64,000 nucleotides of DNA from Clavaria fumosa (Eukaryota > Basidiomycota > Agaricomycetes > Agaricales > Clavariaceae), in contig OX637801.1 of the NCBI GenBank assembly GCA_951802425.1, positions 3,432,863 through 3,496,862 of the forward strand, read 5' to 3'. Below are positions 34,384 through 44,425 of this stretch, piece by piece (within the stretch, counting starts at the first letter, position 1; each line of letters starts with the position of its first letter). A program made the translations under genes and the position numbers. Under the pieces are notes generated by a model that did not search any database, was not told where the DNA came from, and saw nothing but the letters and a program-made list of their open reading frames with translations.

Positions 34384-36702
34384 TTGCCGCCACGACCTTT
34401 CGAGATTCCGGGGATTCCGCAAGGAATTCCACCGGCGGTACCTCCTGTGGTACCCATCGGAAATCTGCCCGCCAGTCTGCCATACTACATCTACTACCCA
34501 GCACCTGGAGACGATGGCCCCAAACTCAAGGAGCCCGACGTCTTCACGGGTAAGGACCCAGCATGGCTAACAATGTTCATCTTGCAGTGCATTACATGGT
34601 TTCTGGGGAAGCCACAGAAATTCGCTACTGATCGGGATTGTGTTCTATTCGCCACGTCGTATCTCCGAGATCAAGCAAATACCTGGTGGATGCCATACCT
34701 TGTCCAGCAACCGCCCCCCACAATGTTGGACAATTGGGATAACTTCACCATGGAATTATTTCTGGTATTCAGAAACCCCCCCCACATATGACTTCGAAGA
34801 GCATGCTGCATAATTTGAAGATGCCCAACAATTTCCGCATCACAGAATACATCATCACCTTCAATTCGCACGCACCCTACACTGGATACAATGACACCGT
34901 GCTCGCCAACTGCATCAAAGACCAGTTTCAATACACGAGTCGAGAGCAGGAGTTCACCGGACTCCGTCAACAAGCTTAGGCCTTTGAGCAGCGATACTGG
35001 CAATGCGAGGAAGAACAAGGCCGCTTTCCGACATCTGTCCAATACAGAAAGCGACCCGGCGACTCGTCGTGCGGAAATTTGTCAAACCCGATGAAAGACC
35101 GCAACGCGAAACCCGCCAACAACCAATCCTCGAACCGCCCTGCGCCCACTCCAGTAACCAACCCCATCATGACATCCGCTCCGGCCAAACCTGCCTCGAC
35201 CCCTGTAACGAAGCCGAAGGAGGGAAAGATGGAGAAATCCACACCTTGCAGACCACTCTCCACTGGGCCGCTGGACTTTGCTTATATTGCATGGGTCAAG
35301 GGCATTTCTCGAATACATGCCCGTTGATCCCCGCTAACTGCAAGTCTGCTGCCCGTGCCACCCTCACATTTACCATGACCGCAGCTGAGCCCTTGGCCAG
35401 CGACAAGTTGGGAAATGCTCCAGCATCTCAAGGCATGTAGGGAGATTCTTGAGTTGCGATATTGCCATAGATACCAATACTGATACCTGTACCATGGATG
35501 AACTCCCCTTATACACGGTTCTGTCATCTATTTCTTCTGCTGCCTTTTTGATTTCCGTTGTTATTCTGCAAATTAGCAATACCCCTGTACCCACACTTGT
35601 AGATTGTGGAGCTACCGAATGTTTCGTTTTGCCCAACTTTACACCTTTGAAATTCCATTCAACACTAACCTGCCCTATACAACTTAGGCTATTTGACGCG
35701 TCCATCACAAGACTGATCACCCAAGTGACCAACCAACAATTCTGCTTTGAGGACAGCACAATGCACACTGAACGTTTCTATGTTACCCAACTCCATTCGG
35801 ATGTGAAGGTCATACTCAGACTGTCATGGCTTTGGAAACACAACCCAGACATGACCAACCCTCTCAATATGATTCCGCAATTCCGATGCCTGACCGCTGA
35901 TGATGAAGCCCTTGCCCACTGTGGCCACTGATGCAGCAAGGCCTGCGGGGTCTCATGACCCAACCACTGATGAACTCAGGGTCCTGAAGGAGCTCGCTCC
36001 TAAGGACTGGTCAACACTGAGCCCAGGACTACCCACGGGGACCACTGGAAATCCACTGTCGGAGTTGAACCCCACCATGCCTGATAGCAATTCTGCTATG
36101 TCGGGAACTTTGAACTCTACCACATGGGACTGGGCAAACCTACCCGAGGAGCCTTTGCCACCTTTTCCCACTGTTGTTGCTGCTGATAAAACTTTACCCA
36201 ACACGAATTTACACAGAACAGGGTCACAGGAAAATTCTGCTGCCCCGTTGCCCAAACCAGCACCTATCGATATTCGAATTTTGGATCCCGCCCACTTCAC
36301 CAACCATCTAATGGGTGAGGATATAATTCTTCATGCTGTTTATCATTTTTTCCCTGCACCTGAAGACTCGCTCCAAGCTAATGCTGCACTAATCAATTCT
36401 GAACCCCCAGAAGCAAGGGCGAACCTACCACCTCAATACGCAGACTTTACCAATGTCTTCTCCAAGGAAGAGGCCTGCACCCTTCCACCCCACTGAACTT
36501 ACAATCATGCGATACAACTCGAACCAGACACCAAAGACCCTTGGGGTCTGCTGTATAACATGTCCGAGCTGGAATTAAAGGTTTTGCATGACTATATTGA
36601 CGACATGCTCCAGAAGGGATTTATCCACCCTTCTGAATCCCCCATGGGAGCCCCTGTTGTATTTGCAAAAAAGAAGGACAGTTCACTCTGTCTTTGTGTT
36701 GA
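34384..36702 (+). pseudogene. Ty3-C gag-pol fragment
   Basis: Capsid: YLRDQANTWWMPYL, NWDNFTMELFLVF, then after a frameshift near 34788 LHNLKMPNNFRITEYI and SHAPYTGYN. Nucleocapsid zinc knuckle CLYCMGQGHFSNTC near 35280-35325. Protease 35449-35931: active site reads VDCGATECF, with Cys in place of the usual Ser of DSG, then VILRLSWLWKHNP matching the family GMPWL-type block. Linker 35900-36496 with LPPQYADFTNVFSKEEA. RT N-terminus: NMSELELKVLHDYIDDMLQKG, SPMGAPVVFAKKKDSSL, ending at CVD. A TGA at 36494-36496 again sits where relatives have Arg (PPHRPYD type). RT catalytic core, RNase H and integrase are absent. Confidence 0.85.
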
Positions 36703-37206
36703 CTAATAGCATAGTCCTTGTGCAGATGGAGTATCTGCGCTTTCTTTCACTGCAAGCTAACCACTCAAGCTAGTCTTATGAAATTTTGTGTGCCTATATC
36801 TACCCCTCTAATCCCCAATTTCCATGGTTTACATTATCCCAAAACTCATTTCCCAATGCATGCCAAAGCTGCTGACCAACCCAGTCAAAATTCTCCTGTT
36901 TATCAAAACCAACCATAGGATTCCAAAACAAATGCAATGCTATACTGGGCCATCCCATACCTATCATATTCCATCCCTCTCTCCCCCCTCCCATCACCCA
37001 CAAAGCAACAATTCCAGCATATAGTCAGAATCCAGTTCTCAATCCTCACACAAGTTTGTACTTGTTGGTGGCACCTAATCAAATGGGATCACATTGAAAG
37101 ATTGAGTATAGTGCATGAATAATACACCCTGACTTTGTTTCAATTACTCTGCCACATCCAGGACTACAGTTGCCTTCCTACAAATCTAAACAACACAAGT
37201 ACCCAT
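36703..37206. repeat. Repeat block Y, copy B, first part
   Basis: Cut at CCCAT (37202-37206) by the 3.96-kb LTR element and resumed at 41163 with the duplicated CCCAT. Confidence 0.9.
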
Positions 37207-38050
37207 TGTTAAGATCTGATTCTTTGCTTCAAAGCAGGAGTAGGAGGGGTAGTGTAGAGGAGACCAAAAAGGAGGGTGGCAAAGGTGAAGCCGGAGCGGA
37301 GCGGAGTCCGGTCGGAGTCCGGATCGGAGTTTTGCGCAAGGACTTCTCCTCTACACAAAAGGAGAAGGACTAGAAGGAGGTCAAAGGGGGTGGGACTATG
37401 GCCTCAACTTATGGGTTGTGCCACCACGTGTATACGTGTCCCAATTTAACCTTGCTGGTACTTTGCTTTCCAGGACAAGGAAGGATGAAGTCCAAAGGGA
37501 AATCGCCTGGAGTCCGTCGGAGTCCGCCGGAGTTTTGCGGAACTCGTCGGGACTGTCGAGAACAGTGAGGACGAAGTCCCTTAATGCACAGACCAAGTGA
37601 CAAGGACCAGAAATAACATTAATATTCGAACTGAGGATCATGGAGATACATGGGGGCTTATATGCTACTAGGGTAGGGCATAGGGCAGACTGTGAAACAT
37701 GAATATATCAAATGTACATAGTAATTTCACCTGAGGAGTGGGAAGGCATAGGTGATACATGTAAGACAAAGAATAAGTTCCCATGGGCAGTGGGCATCGT
37801 CCCAATGGTTGCTAACCATGGACTAGCACCAGGGAACATACTAGAAACAAAGTCCATATGGTCCAAAAGACCGATGTCGAAGTCCGACGAAAGTCCGGAC
37901 CGGAGCTTCGGAGTTGGAGCCGGAGCGGAGATGGAGCGGAGCGGAGTTCGGGCGGAACTGTGTCGGAGATGCCGGAGATGCTTCGGAGGTGCTTCGGAGG
38001 TGTTTGGAGGTGTTTCGGAGGTGATTAGGTGACTGGATAGGACCGTGACA
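37207..38050 (-). repeat. LTR of the non-coding element, left copy
   Basis: 844 bp. The right part is runs of GGAGCGGAG and TTCGGAGGTG words. Differs from the other copy mainly at 37245-37330. Confidence 0.92.
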
Positions 38051-40320
38051 GTATCCCCCTCTTAGGGTCGAGCCCTCGAGACCCTTAAGTGACTGTATTT
38101 CACTGTGTGGGTTGGAGAGAGTTGGAGCTGGAGGTGAGTGGAACTGGAGCTGGAGTTGGAGTCGGAGGTCTGGAGCAGGTCGGAGATGGTGCAGATGGGT
38201 CAGAGGGTGTCGGAGATGTGAAGCAGAGGTGTGGAGCTGAGAGAATCGGAGTTTTGGGAGCTTCGGAGTTTTTGAGCAGAGGTGTGGAGGTGACGGAGTC
38301 GGAGTTTTGGAGATTCAGAGTGGAGGTACAAGATTGGAGTTTTGGAGTGGAGGAGCAGAGGAGCAGAGGTAAGGGAATCGGAGTTTTGGAGGTTTGGAGC
38401 AGAGGTGCAGACGTGCGGAAATGGAGTCAGAGTCTCAGAGGAGAGGTGCAGAGGTAGCAGAGTTGGAGTCAGAGCAGCGGAGTAGCGGAGCGGAAGGACC
38501 TATTGTAAGTTCACTCACCCCCCCCTCCTACAAAAATTTTTTATCTTAAGAAAAAATTTCCCAAGTTTTACTGAGGGATTGTGAAGAAGTGGACTAGAGT
38601 AGACAGAAGAGTAGAACAAAAACAGGAAACAAGGAGTGTTGGAGTTGCACAAAAGGTAACAATGTATGGAACAAGATTTCGGAGTTTTGTGAAGTCAAGA
38701 AAAGCGAGGGAATCAAAGTATCAAAAAATATGAAAAAAAAAGAGTTCATGGGGATTGGAGTAACAGGAAACATAAGGACATAGGAAGCATAACAATGTAG
38801 CAAAGGAACATAATTTTGGAATTTCGGAGTTTTTGGAGCATCGGAGGAGGGCAGAATCTCGGAGTTTCGGAGATGCGGAGTCTGAGAATGTGAGTGCGGA
38901 GTGGTCTGGAGCTGTGCGGAGATGTGGCGTGGAGGTCCGAGACCACATCAGAGGAGTTCAGAGTAGTTCAGAGTAGCAAGGATTGCGTGAGCAACCTTGC
39001 TGGACAGATGTGTTCACAAGATAGCAATCCTGAGAACTGGTGATGCAACCACAGTGGGCAGCATCCAGAATCGGGTCCAGATTCGGACTCGCTGCAGCAA
39101 GGATAGAATCGGAGTCCTGGAGTCGGAGTTCCGGAGTAGGTGCGGAGTATGCGCTGGCCAAGCACCCATCGGAGTCCGTGCCCGGATTGGGCCGGAGTCA
39201 GATATCCACGAGTGCGGGAGTCCTCGAATTGTTAGGCTTGTACACTGGACAATCAGCAGATTGTATATGGTACAGCCAGGTGTCCAAAGGACCAAGTCAC
39301 ACAAGGGGACAAGATCAGAGTTCAGAGGGCCATGTCGAGACAAGACAGTGGGCCACAAAGCAAGACAAAGTGTCCGGAGTTCGGAGTTCCGGATTTCGGA
39401 GGTCCGGAGTTTGACAGTCCGGAGTTCGGAGGTCTGCAGTTTGGAACTTTGGTGCTCGGCATTTGGCATTTCCCGTCTCGGAGTTTCGCAATGTGGTAAT
39501 CCACAAAGGAAACGAGCACAAGGACAGCACAAAAAGGAGCAATATCGGAGTTCTGGAGTTCGGAGGTTCAGAGCTTTGGGAGTCTGGGGCTTGGAGTTTG
39601 GCATTTCCCGTCTTGGAGTTTCGCAACATGGTAATCCACGAAGGAAACGAGCACAAGGAAAGCACAAACAAGAGCCAGAGACTGGATATCCAGCATTCCC
39701 CATCTCGGAGTGGCAAGAGACGGAGTCCGGATATCCGGAGTTCGGAGTTTCCCGTCTCGGAGCCTCGCAACATGGGATATGAAGGAGGCGAGCCAGGGAG
39801 AACCCAGGAACAGGGGGCCAGAGTTCAGAAGTCCAGCATTCGGTGTTTTCCTGCCTCAATTCTCCCAACATGAAGGAGATGAGCTAAGGAGCACTGGGAA
39901 TTGTTGGCTGGGCTTTGGAAAATGTCCTAGTTGTATCGTCGTGGACAGACGGCTTGTGGCAAATCCAGGTCCAGAGCAAATGCACACAAAGTGTGCTCGA
40001 ACGGACCGGAGTTTCGGAGCGGAGTTTTGGATCGGAGGTGCAGATCAGAGGTGTGGATCGGAGGTGCGGATCGGAGTTATGGATCAGAGGTTAGGAAAAT
40101 GTCCTAGTTGTATCGCCGTGGACAGACGGCTTGTGGCAAATCCAGGTCCAGAGCAAATGCACACGAAGTGCGCTCGAACAGACTGGAGCTTCAGAGCGGA
40201 GTTTTGGATCGGAGGTTCGGATCGGACCTTTGGCTTTTGCAGCAAGGAGCAAGGCAAGCAGCAGCACAAAGGGCAAGCAAAGGACCAGTTGTATACATGA
40301 GGTTGTTAGTTCGAATATAC
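38051..40320 (-). repeat. Interior of the non-coding LTR element
   Basis: No protein homology. Repeats: GGAGTT/GGAGGT words throughout; a block with CATTTCCCGTCTCGGAGTTT in three diverged copies (about 39467, 39602, 39747); and a 177-bp duplication starting AATGTCCTAGTTGTATCG at 39921 and 40098. Longest frames (for example 38997-39782) are compositional and read through these repeats. Confidence 0.75.
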
Positions 40321-41162
40321 TGTTAAGATCTGATTCTTTGCTTCAAAGCAGGAGTGGGAGGGGTAGTGTAGAGGAGACAAGGAATAAGGGCAAAGGCGAA
40401 GCCAGGGCAGAGCGGAGTCCGGTCGGAGTCCGGATCGGAGTTGCGTGAGGACTTCTCCTCTACACCAAGGAGAAACTGGACTAGAAGGAGGTCAAAGGTG
40501 TTGGGACTATGGCCTCAACTTATGGGTTGTGCCACCACATGTATACGTGTCCCAATTTAACCTTGCTGGTACTTTGCTTTCCAGGACAAGGAAGGATGAA
40601 GTCCGAAGGGAAATCGCCTGGAGTCCGTCGGAGTCCGCCGGAGTTTTGCGGAACTCGTCGGGACTGTCGAGAACAGTGAGGACGAAGTCCCTTAACGCAC
40701 AGACCAAGTGACAAGGACCAGAAATAACATTAATATTCGAACTGAGGATCATGGAGATACATGGGGGCTTATATGCTACTAGGGTAGGGCATAGGGCAGA
40801 CTGTGAAACATGAATATATCAAATGTACATAGTAATTTCACCTGAGGAGTGGGAAGGCATAGGTGATACATGTAAGACAAAGAATAAGTTCCCATGGGCA
40901 GTGGGCATCGTCCCAATGGTTGCTAACCATGGACTAGCACCAGGGAACATACTAGAAACAAAGTCCATATGGTCCAAAAGACCGATATCGAAGTCCGACG
41001 AAAGTCCGGACCGGAGCTTCGGAGTTGGAGCCGGAGCGGAGATGGAGCGGAGCGGAGTTCGGGCGGAACTGTGTCGGAGATGCCGGAGATGCTTCGGAGG
41101 TGCTTCGGAGGTGTTTCGGAGGTGTTTCGGAGGTGATTAGGTGACTGGATAGGACCGTGACA
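40321..41162 (-). repeat. LTR of the non-coding element, right copy
   Basis: 842 bp; 5' LTR in the inferred orientation. Followed by TSD CCCAT. Confidence 0.92.
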
Positions 41163-42258
41163 CCCATACAAGTTTGCAGGCCTCACAGCACAAGATCTAA
41201 CTGTGAAAATCTCTTGAAATTGATCATGGATGCTCTAAATGATGACCACTATCATATAACATGCCAAACAGACCAAACTGTTTATCTGCGAATGGTCCCT
41301 TGTTGCTCCTATCCTAACAGCATAGTCCTTGTGCAGATGGAGTATCTGCGCTTTCTTTCACTGCAAGCTAACCACTCAAGCTAGTCTTTTGAAATTTTGT
41401 GTGCCTATATCTACCCCTCTAATCCTCAATTTCCATAGTTTACATTTTCTCAAAACTCATTTCCCAATGCATGCCAAAGCTGCTGACCAACCCAGTCAAA
41501 ATTCTCCCGTTTATCACAACCAACCATAGGATTCCAAAACAAATGCAATGCTATACTGGGCCATCCCATACCTATCATATTCCATCCCTCTCTCCCCCCT
41601 CCCATCACCCACAAGGCAACAATTCCAGCATATAGTCAGAATCCAGTTCTCACATCCTCACACAAGTTTGTACTTGTTGGTGGCACCTAATCAAATGGGA
41701 TCACATTGAAAGATTGAGTATAGTGCATGAATAATACACCCTGACTTTGTTTCAATTACTCTGCCACATCCAGGACTACAGTTGCCTTCCTACAAACCTA
41801 AACAACACAAGTACCCATACAAGTTTGCAGGCCTCACAGCACAAGATCTAACTGTGAAAATCTCTTGAAATTGATCATGGATGCTCTAAATGATGACCAC
41901 TATCATATAACATGCCAAACAGACCAAACTGTTTATCTGCGAATGGTCCCTTGTTGCTCCTATCCTAACAGCATAGTCCTTGTGCAGATGGAGTATCTGC
42001 GCTTTCTTTCACTGCAAGCTAACCACTCAAGCTAGTCTTTTGAAATTTTGTGTGCCTATATCTACCCCTCTAATCCTCAATTTCCATAGTTTACATTTTC
42101 TCAAAACTCATTTCCCAATGCATGCCAAAGCTGCTGACCAACCCAGTCAAAATTCTCCCATTTATCACAACCAACCATAGGATTCCAAAACAAATGCAAT
42201 GCTATACTGGGCCATCCCATACCTATCATATTCCATCCCTCTCTCTCCCCTCCCATCA
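41163..42258. repeat. Repeat block Y, rest of copy B, copy C and partial copy D
   Basis: 41163-41314 completes copy B; 41315-41965 is a full 651-bp copy; 41966-42258 is a partial copy that stops at CCCATCA, close to the CCCAT site used by the LTR element in copy B. Confidence 0.9.
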
Positions 42259-42688
42259 TCCTGCTTGGAGTTGCTTGGATGATGTGAAGAATGTTGAGGA
42301 CAATGAGGATGAAAGCTCAGAGTTCAGGATCAAGGGATGATAATATTCAAATTGCAGAACAGGGAACTACAGGTGGGATCTTATACTGCAAGGACAGGAG
42401 TAGAAGAGTACTCTGAAACATAGTATATATCAAATTTCCAGGAGGGTTTCACCACAAGTGCCTGTGCAATCTTCAAGGAACAAAGGAACCACAACAACAA
42501 TGACTCCCATGGGTCATGGGCATCCACCCATTGGTTACAAGAACAGGGGGATGGTGGGAGAAGGTTCTAGAACAGAGTCTGAGGGAAGTGTGAAGCAGAG
42601 TATGCAGAGTTATGGCAGAGCAGATCAGAGAAGGTGCAGAGTCCAGAGCCTGGAGTGGAGATAGTGCTTATGTGATTGGATGGGGTCA
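42259..42688 (-). repeat. Decayed LTR of the 37-41 kb element family
   Basis: Collinear with 37560-38050: GAGGACAATGAGGATGAA, GAAACATAGTATATATCAAAT, CCCATGGGTCATGGGCATC, GTGATTGGATGGGGTCATAACA at the end. CpG sites are nearly all lost. Confidence 0.75.
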
Positions 42689-43977
42689 TAACAGTTGCTG
42701 ACATTGCTGGGGTATAGAGTATGTCTCATAATAATAAAATTGTCTTGGTTTCCCCCTTTGGGACCATGATGTACATATCCCCCCTTGCCAGTGGCACAGA
42801 AGGTATGCCAGTAAGCTGTGTGAATGTTCTTGGGAGGGATTTCAGTGAAGTTTACAAACTTCAAACAGTAAGGGGACATGTGCCACAAAGTGCTGGAGTT
42901 GTATATTTTGACATTGCCATAGTCATGTGTCAGGTGAGTGGCAGGCTTTTTGCCTGTCTCAGGCTGACAATCTTCTTCTATGACAGCCAGCCATGCTATC
43001 TTGTCACTGTCATGCTCAGCAGTGGCAGCCTTCTCAGTGTTTCTGCCCTTTTGTTGGGGGTCTTGCCCTTCCTTTCCCTCCCTCTTTTGCCCAACAATCA
43101 TACTGATAATGTCCTGTCTTCTGCAGATGTAACACTTCCCTTTCAGCCAGTCCTTTTCCTTGGGTCTGGCAGAGTTCATTGTGGTGGTAAGTGCTGCCTC
43201 ACTGCTTTCTTTCTTTTGGGTAGGCCCTTCTCTGAGAGTGCAGCAATCAGCCCCTTGGCTGAGCAGTTCAATGAGCAGGTCAAGGCTGATCTTCAGCAGG
43301 GTGATAATGGTAGTGAAGGCAGGTATTGTGACTCTTCTTATACTCCATTCAGGGACATGCACAGTAATCAGGATGGGTCCAGTGGGCATGAGTTGTCACA
43401 AGACACTGGCCATCACATGGGCATGATTGAGGTCACAGGCTGCAGGTTTTCACCACCATGCAGGGCTTGCTGGAGATGCACACCCCCCTTCCAAGGGACA
43501 TTGGAGAAGATGTGCTAGGCTCTCACACCAGCCAGGATGTTGCATGCCACTGACCCTGAGTACTGGCCTGCAAGCGAGGCACCAAATTGGCAGAGGGACT
43601 CAGAAGCTGGCAGGCAGTCTTGCACTGGGACACTATTTGTGAAGCACAAATTGAGGTAAGCAGTGATACCACAGTTGTGACTCTGCCCAGGACACAGCTA
43701 GGGCGATAGACACTGCATCATTTCCCAATGGCAGAGGTGAGATCACCAATTCCATTGGAGATGCTGGCCCATTGTTCACAGATGCAGGGTCAGCCACATT
43801 CAACCAGCCTGCTGGGGTGCTGGCAGGAGCTGGGACCATGGCCTCAATATGACCAACCATGATGGCAATGAGGGCAGTTGCAACGATTGACTCAGAGTGT
43901 GACAATGGCATTGAACAAGCATTGAACAAGGGAGTGAAGGGAGCAACTTCCTTTCTAGGCAACCCCAACAACACCAT
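42689..43977 (-). pseudogene. Copia-like gag and protease remnant
   Basis: The minus-strand frame ending about 42690 has a decayed zinc knuckle (CYICRRQDIIS) followed by a protease region: YNSSTLWHMSPYCLKFVNF and EIPPKNIHTA, which align with the DSGATRHMSP..F..F..IPP block of fungal Ty1/copia polyproteins. The catalytic Asp-Ser-Gly is Asn-Ser-Ser, so it is inactive. Integrase and RT are absent; the frame runs straight into the LTR fragment at 42688, implying a large internal deletion. Upstream frames to 43977 may be gag N-terminus but carry no recognisable motif. Confidence 0.6.
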
Positions 43978-44278
43978 AAAAACCCAACAACAAAATCAAG
44001 AATACCCAGTCACCTAGTACCATAGTCCTTACAAGAGCCTCTTAACTACCATATCTACATTTCCAAACCACCTACCCATACTAGAGCAGAGCAGAGAACA
44101 GCAAAATAAAGCCAAAAACCAAATGTTAACCAATGCCAGCAGTCACCAGACTGAAGATGCAGGGAGCAGCAGGACTACATGAACACAACCCCCCCATACT
44201 GACCACCAGGACACACCCTGCCAGTCAAAAATCATGAATGACAACACCACCCAAGCCAGGGCCATTGAAAGGCAGCTT
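43978..44278. other. Unassigned spacer
   Basis: A/C-rich and CpG-poor; possibly leader of the copia remnant. Nothing recognised. Confidence 0.4.
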
Positions 44279-44395
44279 ATCCCTCAAAAGAACTGGACTC
44301 AATGGTATATTGAGTAGGTAGTTCTATATAGAGGGATCTGCCCTCTCTGTACAGTTGTGACATCGTATATATAGGTGAGTGGCCCTCCAGGGGCT
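44279..44395. repeat. TATA-containing repeat fragment, second copy
   Basis: Relative of 32119-32218, with TCGTATATATAGGTGAGTGG near its end. Probably part of a decayed LTR. The following TTACACC at about 44484-44490 could be an LTR end, but no partner was found. Confidence 0.55.
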
Positions 44396-44425
44396 GCTGA
44401 TGTAAGCATAGCCAAGCAGCTATGC

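Larger units (their letters stand above)
33123..36702 (+). mobile_element. Ty3-C: gypsy element truncated within RT
   Basis: Plus-strand element of a lineage different from Ty3-A/B: putative 5' LTR, repeat-bearing leader, gag, zinc knuckle, protease and the first RT residues, then abrupt replacement by repeat block Y at 36703. No 3' LTR, so no TSD can be checked. Several frameshifts separate the parts. Confidence 0.85.
37207..41162 (-). mobile_element. Non-coding LTR element (LARD-like), 3956 bp
   Basis: LTRs of 844 and 842 bp start TGTTAAG and end CCGTGACA on the plus strand; 5-bp TSD CCCAT (37202-37206 and 41163-41167). The 2270-bp interior has no gag or pol homology. Orientation minus is inferred from the purine run AAGAGGGGGATAC (complement of 38051-38063) next to the left LTR, which would be the polypurine tract. 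Composition is extraordinary: CGGAGTT, GGAGTCGGAG and GGAGGT words recur across LTR and interior. CpG-rich and LTRs very similar, so young. A decayed LTR of the same family is at 42259-42688, next to copia-like coding sequence, which hints at the lineage that mobilises it. Confidence 0.9.

Noticed and set aside
38997..39871. Long frames inside the 37-41 kb element (up to 285 residues)
   Set aside because: They read through GGAG-type repeats on both strands with no family motif; compositional artefacts.
40300..40320. T-loop-like GTTAGTTCGAATA as a tRNA or tRNA-derived primer site
   Set aside because: No acceptor stem, D-arm or anticodon arm around it; one short match is not enough.
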